Of a stretch of DNA of 64,000 nt, positions 34,062 through 42,876 are shown in pieces; positions within the stretch are counted from its first letter, which is position 1; every line of letters begins with the position of its first letter. The translations under genes and the position numbers were made by a program. The DNA comes from Vallitalea pronyensis (GTDB taxonomy: Bacteria; Bacillota; Clostridia; Lachnospirales; Vallitaleaceae): assembly GCF_018141445.1 (NCBI RefSeq), contig NZ_CP058649.1:4731001-4795000 (forward strand). Direction: 5' to 3'. The notes below the pieces were generated by a model that had not been told where the DNA came from, did not search any database, and was given only the letters and a program-made list of their open reading frames with translations.

Positions 34062-34082
34062 TAAAGGGGCTATTTAGCCCCT
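34062..34082 (-). terminator. Terminator of the BI-1-like gene
   Basis: GGGGCTA-TT-TAGCCCC, followed on the minus strand by TTTATG, 10 bp past the stop. Confidence 0.75.
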
Positions 34083-34091
34083 ATATGGTCT

Positions 34092-34778
34092 TTATCTTCT
34101 TCTACCTACTAACCGTAATACAAAAATAAATAGATTAATGAAATCCAAATACAGTGTTAGTGCACCTCTCACAGCGATATTGCCTTCTTTTGAACCACCT
34201 TCACTGACACTATAAGCATAGTACTGTTTCATTTTCTGCATATCATAAGCAGTAAGACCAGCAAAAATAACAACCCCTGCGATACTGATATAATAGCTCA
34301 TTTGACTACTACCCATAAACATGTTAGCAACGGTAGCAATGATGATACCTACAACACCAATAATTAAGAATGAGCGAAAGGGTGTTAAGTCCGTTTTCGT
34401 AAAAGTACCATATAATGCCATAACACCAAAAAGAGCTGCTGTTATAACAAAGGCAGTTGATACAGATTCCCCTGCATACAATCTAACAATGATGGATAAA
34501 GTCACTCCATTAATGAAAGAATATAATAAAAATAAGGATACTGTTTTCTGATAAGTATACTTCAGCGCATTCTTACCAATTACCACAACTAAGATAAACT
34601 CAAATACAATTAAACCAATATAAATCACTGGATTACTGTACACAAAACTCAATAATTGATCCGATCCAGCTACAAAATAAGCTGTAGCGGCGGTTGTTAA
34701 AAGTCCTAAGAACATCCACATAAATACTTTTGATAAAAATGCATTAAGTCCTTGTACGGACAAAGTGCGGTCTTCCAT
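34092..34778 (-). CDS. Bax inhibitor-1 / YccA family membrane protein
   Basis: The product is 228 residues with seven membrane spans. The N-terminus (LNAFLSKVFMWMFLGLLTTAATAYF) and C-terminal GLTAYDMQKMKQYYA followed by GALTLYLDFINLFIFVLRLVG are diagnostic for the BI-1/YccA/YetJ family; related proteins conduct calcium. The conserved Asp pair is in the TAYDMQKM and YLDFINLF segments. The ATG at 34778 has AGGAGGG at good spacing; the frame to 34832 is leader. Monocistronic. Confidence 0.92.
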   Translation of the reverse strand: MEDRTLSVQGLNAFLSKVFMWMFLGLLTTAATAYFVAGSDQLLSFVYSNPVIYIGLIVFEFILVVVIGKNALKYTYQKTVSLFLLYSFINGVTLSIIVRLYAGESVSTAFVITAALFGVMALYGTFTKTDLTPFRSFLIIGVVGIIIATVANMFMGSSQMSYYISIAGVVIFAGLTAYDMQKMKQYYAYSVSEGGSKEGNIAVRGALTLYLDFINLFIFVLRLVGRRR

Positions 34779-34944
34779 ATAATCCCTCCTAGGTATAATA
34801 TGTCTAAAACTAGACATGATATGTATCGTCAAAATTCTTTTAATTGGTATACTGAACTATCTTCTAATTATTTTAACATATAAAGTCCCTTTCGACCATA
34901 CAAACTTTCATGGCTATAGAAAGCATGTGATTAGTCCTTACACA

Positions 34945-34968
34945 AAAAGGTAGCCCTGTAAGCTACCC
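34945..34968 (-). terminator. Terminator of the receiver/zinc-ribbon gene
   Basis: GGTAGC...GCTACC, followed on the minus strand by TTTTTGTG, 15 bp past the stop. Confidence 0.75.
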
Positions 34969-34982
34969 CATCATGATACTTC

Positions 34983-35489
34983 TTAATTGCTTTTAATGAG
35001 TATTTCTTGCATGGACTTTCCACAGTAAGGACAAAATACAATTTCTTCACTAAAGCCCTTTAAACTGCTTGCACAATAAGGGCAAAAATGCAGCATTTTA
35101 GATTGGCGTTGGTCTTGATCTAGAAAACTAATTTTTTCTTCATATTCACCAATTCTTCTTAAACTATCCTTCAATGTAAACATGGAAATGGGTGTATGAA
35201 GCACACCATCCACCGTATCTTCTAACTGCTCTCTATTGACAGTTCCATTGGATGATAATAGACACTTGCTCTCAGGGATGCTGCTCTTGATATCTTTAAT
35301 CAATTCATCACCTTTGATTTTTCGCATAATATAATTCACAATAACAAGATGAGGTTCAAATTGTTCTGCTTCATAAATTGCATCAAATTCATCTGCCAAT
35401 TCTACATCATAGCCTAGACCGTTTAACATATCTTTTAATATAAGACTTTCAAATCTTGAATCGTTAACTAGAAGTGCTCTTTTATCCAT
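34983..35489 (-). CDS. Degenerate receiver-domain protein with C-terminal zinc ribbon
   Basis: The product is 168 residues from the ATG at 35489 (GGAGCG upstream). The N-terminal 120 residues resemble a CheY-like receiver (RALLVNDSRFESLILKDML...LIKDIKS). However the phospho-acceptor position reads VIVNYIMRKIKGDE, with Asn instead of Asp, and the usual K-P near strand 5 is lost. The C-terminal 35 residues hold CPYC...CPYC, a zinc ribbon. It likely senses or binds without phosphorylation. Partners are unknown; the MocR gene is 110 bp upstream of its start. Confidence 0.7.
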   Translation of the reverse strand: MDKRALLVNDSRFESLILKDMLNGLGYDVELADEFDAIYEAEQFEPHLVIVNYIMRKIKGDELIKDIKSSIPESKCLLSSNGTVNREQLEDTVDGVLHTPISMFTLKDSLRRIGEYEEKISFLDQDQRQSKMLHFCPYCASSLKGFSEEIVFCPYCGKSMQEILIKSN

Positions 35490-35598
35490 ATTAATCGCTC
35501 CAATTTTATAAAAGTTCTTTTTACCCACATACATATAGTATAGCACACTAAATGGCATATTATTAGGGTATTTTTTCAAATTATGATAAATTATTGGT

Positions 35599-37005
35599 TT
35601 ATTTTATTGTTATTTCTTTTAGCAACTTAATGGCTTCGTCAATTTTTTCAGAAGGTATACCACGGTAGGATAAAATCATAATGGGATTCGAATCTTCCCT
35701 AGGTGCTATACGGTATTCGGACATACTAAACAACAGCATAGCCTTATGATAAGCCATTTTAACAATTTCTTGTTCCGTAAGTGACGTCTTGATGGTTAGC
35801 AGCAAATGTAACCCTGAGTCCATACCACCAATGGTAACGTGTTCATCCATGTATGTTCTTACAGCTTGGATGATGGCTGCATTTTTTTTCGCATAATTTT
35901 TTTTCAGCCGTCGTATATGCTTTTCAAACATACCTTCTCCCATAAATGTTGCTAAAGCTAACTGCTCTGTTTTTGATGTGGTTTGGGTATAACGGTATTT
36001 GTTCTGATGATATAAATCAAACAGCCCGTTGGGTAAGATCATGTAACTAATGCGAATGGCTGGTACAAGTACCGTGGAAAAAGAACCCAAATAAATCACA
36101 CGATTATCCTTGTCAAAGCTTTGCATAGAAGGTATTGGTTTACCGGAATACCTTAACTCACTGTTATAATCGTCTTCAATGATGTAGCCCTTATTGTCAC
36201 TGGCCCATTTTAGTAATTGTATCCTTTGGTCAATGGACATGACCATACCTGTTGGGAATTGGTGTGAAGGACTTACATAGCACAGTTTCGCTTGTGATTG
36301 TCTTAGTACTTCCAGATTAAGCCCTTGGGCTTCAACAGGTATTGGTACAATGTTAAAATCATTGTGGATAAATATATTCTTTGCTCGGTTAAAGCCAGGG
36401 TCTTCAAAGGCACATTCTCTGATATGCATTTGTTTAAGGAGTGTACTGAGAATGTTTAATAAATACTGTCCACCACTACCGACAATGATCTGATGAGGTT
36501 CAGCTGTTACACCTCGGGAACGTCTCAAGTATCGGACGATTTCCTGCCTTAGCTCTTCCTCTCCTTGAATGTGATTGGCTTTATAGAGTTTATGGGAATC
36601 ATAATTAAGAACCCTGTTCATGTACTTTCGCCATAAATTAAAGTCAAAATTATGTACCTCTACGTATTCATTTTTGAAGTCGTATTGAATAGAGTCTTCT
36701 ATACGGGCTTGGGGATGACCTACTACTTGGGTTTCTTGGTGATTGACATATGTTTTATCAAAAGCGCTCACATAATACCCTTTTTGAGGTAAACTATAGA
36801 GATATCCTTCAACCAGCAACTGTTGATAAGCATTTTCTATGGTTGTTCGACTAATGGCCAAACTCTTGGATAGTCGTCTAATAGAGGGTAGTTTCTCATC
36901 TTGTTCTAACCGTCCCTGTATAATTTCCTCACGGATATACCGATACAACTGCACATAGAGTGGCTGCCCATTTTCCATACCCAAATTTGGCATTAAGTCC
37001 ATCAT
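35599..37005 (-). CDS. MocR-type regulator (GntR HTH plus aminotransferase domain)
   Basis: The product is 468 residues from the ATG at 37005 (AGGAGG 7 bases upstream). A GntR winged helix (PLYVQLYRYIREEIIQGRLEQ...SRTTIENAYQQLL) is followed by a class-I aminotransferase-like domain. That domain has IVGSGGQYLLNIL, IIEDDYNSELRY and YLGSFSTVLVPAIRISYMIL, where the PLP-lysine position reads S-F-S instead of S-K. A catalytic Lys replacement would prevent Schiff-base formation in the usual way; this deserves a careful alignment. It is divergent from an ECF S component, suggesting control of vitamin B6 or a related uptake. Confidence 0.85.
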   Translation of the reverse strand: MMDLMPNLGMENGQPLYVQLYRYIREEIIQGRLEQDEKLPSIRRLSKSLAISRTTIENAYQQLLVEGYLYSLPQKGYYVSAFDKTYVNHQETQVVGHPQARIEDSIQYDFKNEYVEVHNFDFNLWRKYMNRVLNYDSHKLYKANHIQGEEELRQEIVRYLRRSRGVTAEPHQIIVGSGGQYLLNILSTLLKQMHIRECAFEDPGFNRAKNIFIHNDFNIVPIPVEAQGLNLEVLRQSQAKLCYVSPSHQFPTGMVMSIDQRIQLLKWASDNKGYIIEDDYNSELRYSGKPIPSMQSFDKDNRVIYLGSFSTVLVPAIRISYMILPNGLFDLYHQNKYRYTQTTSKTEQLALATFMGEGMFEKHIRRLKKNYAKKNAAIIQAVRTYMDEHVTIGGMDSGLHLLLTIKTSLTEQEIVKMAYHKAMLLFSMSEYRIAPREDSNPIMILSYRGIPSEKIDEAIKLLKEITIK

Positions 37006-37021
37006 CCATATTCCTCCTTCC

Positions 37022-37062
37022 AAACTGTCCCTTTTGTTTTATCTTAAACTGTCACTTTCAAT
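37022..37062. promoter_or_regulatory. Direct-repeat operator candidate between the MocR gene and the ECF gene
   Basis: AAACTGTCCCTTTT (37022-37035) and AAACTGTCACTTTC (37046-37059) are direct repeats with a 24-bp pitch. They lie between the divergent genes. MocR regulators commonly use such direct repeats, so this is the natural binding site. TTATAGTATAT at 37079-37089 is a possible -10 region for the ECF gene. Confidence 0.6.
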
Positions 37063-37124
37063 ATATCCACTCATATCTTATAGTATATATAAAACAATGT
37101 GAAAAGGCAAGGTGATTTCTACAA

Positions 37125-37907
37125 ATGAACACACAATATAACGGCACAGACCGCTTGCTCATTAAAATAGTCTATACAGGACTTATGACAGCCCTTGTGC
37201 TTATAGCTACACTGTTTTTTAAGGTGCCCGTACCATTTACCAATGGTTATGTCCATCTTGGGGACAGTATGATATTTGTTGCTGCTATACTTTTAGGTTG
37301 GAAAGGTGGTGCTTTTGCAGCAGGGGTAGGCTCTGCTTTAGCTGATATACTTGGTGGATACCCCCACTGGGCTCTTCCAACCCTCATCATAAAAATTCTT
37401 ATGGGTGCCATCATCGGCTTATGCGTAAGCCAAAAAAACCGAAAAGGCATGTACACCCTTCTAGGGGTTATTTTTGCAGGTAGTTTTGCTGGGTTTAATG
37501 GGTTTCTTCACTATATCTTAACAAAGGATGTAAAAAATGCCTCTAAAGTGAGTGACTTTGTCTTACAAGAGTTAGAAGTTTCATCCCACGGTGAATTACT
37601 TCAATTGACGGATAAAGTTCAAATGCAATTATTAGTGGTGACATTGCTTATTCCTTTGAGTATTTTACTGACATCGTTTATCATTGCCAAATATAATCAT
37701 ATAAAATTCAGACCATCTTATACGTTTAGCTTTGTGATTGCTGGTACTATCATGGTATTTGGGTATTACATAGCCTATTATTTGATGATAGGCAATTATA
37801 TTATACCGATTTTTTCTATTCCATGGAATGTGGTGCAATTTGTTGTTGGTTTATTGATTGCTGAAATTGTGATTGCTGGGCTTCGGAAAGCGAAGGCTAT
37901 TCAGTAG
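37125..37907 (+). CDS. ECF transporter S component
   Basis: The product is 260 residues with six predicted spans. The segment FTNGYVHLGDSMIFVAAILLGWKGGAFAAGVGSALADILGGYPHWA is characteristic of ECF S components, as are the short helical ends. S components bind a vitamin and dock with shared EcfA/T. The neighbouring MocR-type regulator points to pyridoxal or pyridoxine, but substrate assignment is inference. An in-frame insertion near residues 135-175 adds a hydrophilic stretch. No EcfA or EcfT lies in the window. GGTGA precedes the ATG. Confidence 0.85.
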   Translation: MNTQYNGTDRLLIKIVYTGLMTALVLIATLFFKVPVPFTNGYVHLGDSMIFVAAILLGWKGGAFAAGVGSALADILGGYPHWALPTLIIKILMGAIIGLCVSQKNRKGMYTLLGVIFAGSFAGFNGFLHYILTKDVKNASKVSDFVLQELEVSSHGELLQLTDKVQMQLLVVTLLIPLSILLTSFIIAKYNHIKFRPSYTFSFVIAGTIMVFGYYIAYYLMIGNYIIPIFSIPWNVVQFVVGLLIAEIVIAGLRKAKAIQ

Positions 37908-37925
37908 AGGGTATTATATAAAAGA

Positions 37926-38110
37926 TTTTGGGTAAGCTTTATGGGTTTTGAGTTTTAGGGTGTGCCAAGGGTTCAATAATGGAAAACTACTTTTGTAAGC
38001 TTTATTGAGTTTTTAAGTTTAAGATAGTACCAGGGGTAATGCAAAACTATTTACCAAGTTTTATGGAGTTTTTGAGTTTTTGGGTAGGACCAGGGGTATA
38101 TAATAGGTTT
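37926..38110. repeat. Three tandem degenerate repeats of about 60 bp
   Basis: Units at 37926-37990, 37991-38050 and 38051-38110 share the pattern GTAAGCTTTATGGAGTTTT, GAGTTTT, then AGGATAGTACCAGGGGTAA. The third unit ends inside the left arm of hairpin 1. No ORF is kept through the units. The unit is AT-rich with a T-rich strand bias. Confidence 0.6.
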
Positions 38111-38165
38111 AACTTGCCTTTCCTTGGGGGGCTAGCCGGTCTGCGTTAAACCTATTATATACCCC
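38093..38165 (+). repeat. Hairpin element 1 with a 31-nt GC-rich loop
   Basis: Arms 38093-38113 and 38145-38165 are perfect 21-bp reverse complements (GGGGTATATAATAGG, TTTAAC). The loop 38114-38144 is TTGCCTTTCCTTGGGGGG, CTAGCCGGTCTGC and is much richer in G+C than its surroundings. Element 2 carries the same loop in reverse orientation. Confidence 0.75.
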
Positions 38166-38337
38166 ATTTTCTCTCATACGTGTTTTTTGATTAGTTGTTC
38201 CTTTTGGTGATAGGCTTTTCTAAATATCTTGGTAGAGTCCTTTGATGTTAAGTTTTAATGAACTATTAAATTACCTATTTTATTTATCTCGAACCACTAG
38301 TGTCAATATGCTTCTATATCCTCTAGCCTACAAAACA

Positions 38338-38412
38338 AAGGTAATATAGTAGATTTAGCGCAGACCGGCTCGCCCCCCAAGGAAAGGCAAGCTAAATCTA
38401 CTATATTACCTT
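38338..38412 (-). repeat. Hairpin element 2, inverted copy with altered but still perfect stem
   Basis: Arms 38338-38359 and 38391-38412 are perfect 22-bp complements (AAGGTAATATAGTAG, ATTTAGC). The loop 38360-38390 in the reverse strand is identical to element 1 except G for T at one base. The arms differ from element 1 by three substitutions and one insertion, each matched in the opposite arm. The 38166-38337 interval has no ORF. Confidence 0.75.
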
Positions 38413-38470
38413 ACCCCTAGCCACTATTTCCCCACTAAAAAAAATTTTACTAATGACGCCACAACAAATA

Positions 38471-38504
38471 AAGCGATAAGAAATCCTATCATTCCTTATC
38501 GCTT
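38471..38504 (-). terminator. Terminator of the 38535-38867 gene
   Basis: AAGCGATAAG...CTTATCGCTT forms the stem, followed on the minus strand by TATTTG. It lies 31 bp past the stop. Confidence 0.65.
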
Positions 38505-38534
38505 ACACTTAATAACACTATGTACATACGTCAC

Positions 38535-38867
38535 TTAACTAAAATACCCACTGTATATGATATACCCATGTATAATCAGCATGGTTAGATTAATACCTAT
38601 CCCAATGTGAGCAAATGTCTTGAAGGTATCTTTTGATGATTCACCAATTAAGCCGTGAAGGATACCAATGACACTTACAAGGGTTCCTAAGATGCCCATA
38701 ATACCTATACCGTAAACAACTGCCTTATGACCTCTGTCTGCAAAGGCTGACATACTTACAGCAGCTAGAAACAGAATGCACGCCAGTATACCCAGCACAA
38801 AGGATACGATACCAAATCCTGATTGTTTTTTGCTATTAAGCCGTAACGTTATTTTTCTATCATCCAT
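38535..38867 (-). CDS. Small membrane protein, three spans
   Basis: The product is 110 residues. After a short basic N-terminus (MDDRKITLRLNSKKQ) there are three membrane spans with many small residues: FGIVSFVLGILACILFLA, AVVYGIGIMGILGTLVSVIGILHGL and IGIGINLTMLIIHGYIIY. Glycine-rich DUF4190-like helices are suggested, but I cannot assign a family. It has its own terminator and stands alone. Confidence 0.6.
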   Translation of the reverse strand: MDDRKITLRLNSKKQSGFGIVSFVLGILACILFLAAVSMSAFADRGHKAVVYGIGIMGILGTLVSVIGILHGLIGESSKDTFKTFAHIGIGINLTMLIIHGYIIYSGYFS

Positions 38868-38914
38868 CTTTCATCTTCCTACTTTTTATTATATGAACTA
38901 TTTATCGTGGTAAG

Positions 38915-39376
38915 CTAAGTCCCCTTGAGGAAACAGGTATAGAAAAGCCTGCATAGTTTATATACCATATAGCCAATAAGTCCACCAAGTGTATTTAAAA
39001 TAATATCATCCACATCAAAACGGCCTACAGAATATCGATATTGCGTGATTTCAACAATAAAACTCATCAAACCACAGAATATGGTCGTAATGATCATCCA
39101 CCTGGCCCATCGCCACAAAGTGGGTACAAAAAATCCTAATGGAATAAAAGCAAGTATGTTCCCTACAATATTGGTTATGGAGACATTCATAATCACATGG
39201 CGATATTTAATATAATTTTTAATGGTTCTAAAGGGTACTAAATTATAGTCTTTCACACCACCACTTCTGCCATCAAAAAATAACAAATCTATTAATAACA
39301 TTAAGTAAAGAGCAAATAATATATAACCGATTAATAAAAATACTTTATGCTTCATATTTGAATCCTTCGTTCTCAT
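38915..39376 (-). CDS. VanZ-like family membrane protein
   Basis: The product is 153 residues. Five spans and the VanZ-like pattern are seen: DYNLVPFRTIKNYIKYR, NIVGNILAFIPLGFFVPTLW and EITQYRYSVGRFDVDDIILNTLGGLIGY. The D-V-D-D-I-x-x-N-x-x-G-G block near the C-terminus is diagnostic. VanZ was first known for low-level teicoplanin resistance; most family members have unknown roles. Two possible starts (39376 and 39355) both have ribosome-binding matches; the first is used. Confidence 0.88.
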   Translation of the reverse strand: MRTKDSNMKHKVFLLIGYILFALYLMLLIDLLFFDGRSGGVKDYNLVPFRTIKNYIKYRHVIMNVSITNIVGNILAFIPLGFFVPTLWRWARWMIITTIFCGLMSFIVEITQYRYSVGRFDVDDIILNTLGGLIGYMVYKLCRLFYTCFLKGT

Positions 39377-39495
39377 TGAAACCCCCAGCTTCTATTGTGC
39401 CTATCTGACTTTTAAACCTACGTGTTATTATACCACACCACCCTAACATTAACCAGTATAGGGTGTAGAAATTTTAATGGCATCAACGGATTTAT

Positions 39496-40587
39496 TCATG
39501 AAGTATTTTTGTGAAGAAACTTTGTTCGAATGACGGTGATGATGGCAAGGGTTGCAGGAATAATGCCCAGCATGAAGTTAGCTATATAGTTATAATTAGC
39601 TAATTGATTAATCGAATCCATGATATCGTCAAACATGGTAAGTGATAATAACAGTACAAAAATGCAGATGGGTGTGACGATAAATTTATAGTTCTTGACA
39701 TAAGCAAGTTTTTTAACACCTTCACAAGCAACTAACACATACAAAGCAATTTTCATAAAATCTCCCATGATAAAAGCTATGGCTGGTATAATTTCTATAC
39801 GCTGTAACACTTCACCAATACTGATACGACTTATGGCCGCATAAACAGGGAAATAACTACTCATGTATGCAAAATGACCAAGTTCAACAAAGGATACCAC
39901 AAGCATGACAGATACGAAGATGCCCCCGATGAGTAAGCCACCAACGAAGATACGATAGATATCTTTCTCTTTTTTTATCATTTTGGTATTTAAAATAACC
40001 ATAAAAACGATGATTTCAGCAAATGGGAATGTGATAGCACCGTAAGCCGACTCCAACACAGGTCCCCACCCATTGGCCAAAACAGGTTTAAGGTTATTTA
40101 CTTCTATCATGGGAAACATTAAAATAACAGTGATTGCTGACGTAATCAATATAAATATCACAAAATACTCAGACCAACGGCCCATAACTTCAATGCCTTT
40201 CTTTAATGCGGATATGACAAGCACCATGACCATAGCACCTATAATTACATTAGGGGTTGCTTCAAGACCCACTGTGTTTGTGAAAACAACAAAATCGATC
40301 AGAATATAAGCACTAACATATAAACTGTATAAGACATAGAATAATACGATGATACTTCCTAACCATCTGCCCATGGTAATAACTAAAATATCATACAAAT
40401 TTTTACCTGGATATTGCGATAAAATCCAACTGTACAACAATGCAAATAACACACCCACACCTAAAGCTAATATGAGTGCAATCCATAAATCTGACTCTGC
40501 TTCTTTCGCTGCTCCAAGAACCAGTGTTTCGGACATGATCAATACAATTAATCCCATTCCTTGTCGATTTGTTATTACATTTTTCAT
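39496..40587 (-). CDS. GerAB-type germinant receptor permease subunit (copy 3)
   Basis: The product is 363 residues with about ten spans, of the amino-acid-permease-like spore germination family. It opens with the family block MGLIVLIMSETLVLG-AKEAESD. It includes AAISRISIGEVLQRIEIIPA and HKNTS at the end. B subunits bind small germinants in the spore inner membrane. The third of three consecutive B genes in the operon, 34 bp after copy 2. The C-terminal end has no terminator I can see. Confidence 0.9.
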   Translation of the reverse strand: MKNVITNRQGMGLIVLIMSETLVLGAAKEAESDLWIALILALGVGVLFALLYSWILSQYPGKNLYDILVITMGRWLGSIIVLFYVLYSLYVSAYILIDFVVFTNTVGLEATPNVIIGAMVMVLVISALKKGIEVMGRWSEYFVIFILITSAITVILMFPMIEVNNLKPVLANGWGPVLESAYGAITFPFAEIIVFMVILNTKMIKKEKDIYRIFVGGLLIGGIFVSVMLVVSFVELGHFAYMSSYFPVYAAISRISIGEVLQRIEIIPAIAFIMGDFMKIALYVLVACEGVKKLAYVKNYKFIVTPICIFVLLLSLTMFDDIMDSINQLANYNYIANFMLGIIPATLAIITVIRTKFLHKNTS

Positions 40588-40621
40588 ATATTCACCATCC
40601 TCTAACCGCCATCATAGCCGA

Positions 40622-41728
40622 CTATCCTATCATTTTATTTTTACTATGATGTTTTTGGAGCTTTTGATGAATAAGAATAGCAAGGGTTATGATGATGGGT
40701 AAGATAACTTGCATAAAAATAGCTAACACATTATAGTAGGGTACATGATTGACCACATCCATCATATCATCAAAAGTTGTAATGCCCACAATGAGGACCA
40801 GAATACTAATAGGTGTTACCACAAAACGGTAATCTTTAAGGTTCATTACTTTACGGATACCTTCACAACCAGCTAATACATAAAGGGCAACTTTCATAAA
40901 TCCTCCTATGATAAAACCTACGGCTACAATAATCTCTATTCGCTGAAGAACATCGTGAATACTAATACGGCTAATGGCTGCATATATGGGAAAATAACTT
41001 CTGGTATAAGAAAATTGTCCTAATTCATTAAAAGCAACCACGTGGGCTAAAAATACAAATAAACCACCCAGTAACAACCCACCTATAAAAATATAATAGA
41101 TATTTTTCAAGTGCCTAACAGATTTGGTGCTGAAAATAAGCATGAATACGACAATCTCCGCAAAGGGAAATGCAACAACACCATAAGCCCCTTCTAATAT
41201 AGGCTGCCACCCATTAGCTAAAACGGGTTGAAGATTATTGGCCTCAACCATTGGAAACATAAAAATGATGGTGACGATGGATATGGGTATGATGATTCTA
41301 GTAAAAAACTCCGACCATCTTCCCATGACTTCAATGCCTTTTTTTAAGGATCCTATAATAAGAACAGTTATTAAAGCTGCAATAATTATATTAGGAGTAT
41401 ACACAAGACCCACTGTACAAACAAAGCAGGACATGGTTACAAGTACCAGCGCCCCTACATACAATGCATATACCAGATACAATACCCCAAGAACACTCCC
41501 CACCCATTTACCAAATACGGTTGTTAAAATATCATATAGATTTTTACCTGGATATGCTGATAGAATCCAGCTGTATAAGGTTGCAAGCATGATAACAATG
41601 GCTAGTCCCAATAAAATGGCTATCCATATATCCGACTTTGCTTCTTTAGCTGTTCCTAGAACAATTGCATCAGCCATAAATATAATAATCATACTCATCC
41701 CTTGTCGACTTGTTATCACATCTTTCAT
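40622..41728 (-). CDS. GerAB-type germinant receptor permease subunit (copy 2)
   Basis: The product is 368 residues with about ten spans. It is close to copy 3, with MSMIIIFMADAIVLGTAKEAKSD, SWILSAYPGKNLYDILTTVFGKW and AAISRISIHDVLQRIEIIVAVGFIIGGFMKVALYVLAG. The likeness to copies 1 and 3 shows tandem duplication. Differences cluster in the membrane helices that in this family line the ligand pocket, consistent with different germinants. GGTGAATCA precedes the ATG; 28 bp from copy 1. Confidence 0.9.
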   Translation of the reverse strand: MKDVITSRQGMSMIIIFMADAIVLGTAKEAKSDIWIAILLGLAIVIMLATLYSWILSAYPGKNLYDILTTVFGKWVGSVLGVLYLVYALYVGALVLVTMSCFVCTVGLVYTPNIIIAALITVLIIGSLKKGIEVMGRWSEFFTRIIIPISIVTIIFMFPMVEANNLQPVLANGWQPILEGAYGVVAFPFAEIVVFMLIFSTKSVRHLKNIYYIFIGGLLLGGLFVFLAHVVAFNELGQFSYTRSYFPIYAAISRISIHDVLQRIEIIVAVGFIIGGFMKVALYVLAGCEGIRKVMNLKDYRFVVTPISILVLIVGITTFDDMMDVVNHVPYYNVLAIFMQVILPIIITLAILIHQKLQKHHSKNKMIG

Positions 41729-41756
41729 TGATTCACCATTCCCACACCCAAATCCA

Positions 41757-42860
41757 TCATGCTTGAATGGATTTCTTTTTTTGTATCAAAAGCTTAATTT
41801 CTAAAGCAATCCATACAAATAAGGGTAAAATAATCTGAAAAAATAACGCATAATACTGAAAGGTTATAACGGCAGTAACCATCTCCATAATATTGTGAAA
41901 CGTTGTCAAAGAAGTAATCATAATCAATAATCCCAGTGGTGTCACCAATAAACGATAATCTTTTAAATTCATTATAGCAGCAAGGCCATTACTGCATGCT
42001 AATACACAGGCTGATATCTTAATAAAACCACCAAGTAAAAAAGATACCGCAATGACAATCTCAACACGTTCTAAAATATCATGGACATTAATACGGCTTA
42101 CAGCTGAGTAAATGGGGAAATAGCTGCTTGTATAAGCAAACCCGCCTAAGGTTAGAAAGGCTGCAATATCCGTAATAATGATTAAAGTACCACCTAATAA
42201 CAATCCCAATAAAAAAACTTTCTTAATGTTATGATGACGAATAACATCTTTTGTACCAAAAATCATGGTAAAAATAACAATTTCGGCGAATGGAAAAACC
42301 AAAACACTCAAAGCACCGTCTAGAACTGGCTTCATGCCATCTGCCAAGATAGGCTTTAAATTGTTCACTTCAACCATGGCTAACATAAATGGAATAATAA
42401 TAAGGAGAATAGGATATAAAATACGAATAAAAAATTCTGACCATCTCCCCAGAACCTCCACTCCCTTTTTAACACCTATAATAACAAGGACTGTAACACA
42501 GAAGGATAAAATCTCTACAGGTGTGAACTCCAGACCAATGACACTTATAAACATGGTGAAATTCACCAAAACCAAAGCTGCAAGGTAAAAGGTATAGAGA
42601 ATATATATACCACATACGAAACGACCAATGATTTTACCAAATACAGCTAGCAGGATATCGTATAAATTTTTATTTGGGAACCGTTTTAATATACGTATAT
42701 AGACGAAAACAATTAAAAAAGTTGCGGTAAGTCCAATTATTAACGCAATCCAGATATCATTTTTTGCTGCTTGTGCTGAACCAAGCACCAATGAACTACC
42801 AGATATAAACAATATCAGCATACTAATGCCTTGACGACTGGACAGAATTTCCTTTTTCAT
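41757..42860 (-). CDS. GerAB-type germinant receptor permease subunit (copy 1)
   Basis: The product is 367 residues from the ATG at 42860, preceded by GTGGTGATCAG; the frame to 42908 lies in the gene before. Membrane permease fold with SRQGISMLILFISGSSLVLGS, KRFPNKNLYDILLAVFGKII and AVSRINVHDILERVEIVIAVSFLLGGFIKISA. The most divergent of the three B paralogues. The N-terminus lies 17 bp past the stop of the small two-span gene. Confidence 0.9.
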   Translation of the reverse strand: MKKEILSSRQGISMLILFISGSSLVLGSAQAAKNDIWIALIIGLTATFLIVFVYIRILKRFPNKNLYDILLAVFGKIIGRFVCGIYILYTFYLAALVLVNFTMFISVIGLEFTPVEILSFCVTVLVIIGVKKGVEVLGRWSEFFIRILYPILLIIIPFMLAMVEVNNLKPILADGMKPVLDGALSVLVFPFAEIVIFTMIFGTKDVIRHHNIKKVFLLGLLLGGTLIIITDIAAFLTLGGFAYTSSYFPIYSAVSRINVHDILERVEIVIAVSFLLGGFIKISACVLACSNGLAAIMNLKDYRLLVTPLGLLIMITSLTTFHNIMEMVTAVITFQYYALFFQIILPLFVWIALEIKLLIQKKKSIQA

Positions 42861-42876
42861 CTGATCACCACATTTT

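Noticed and set aside
42265..42588. Plus-strand open frames inside the GerB genes (also at 40073, 41238)
   Set aside because: They are antisense shadows of the membrane proteins, with no ribosome binding sites and biased composition.
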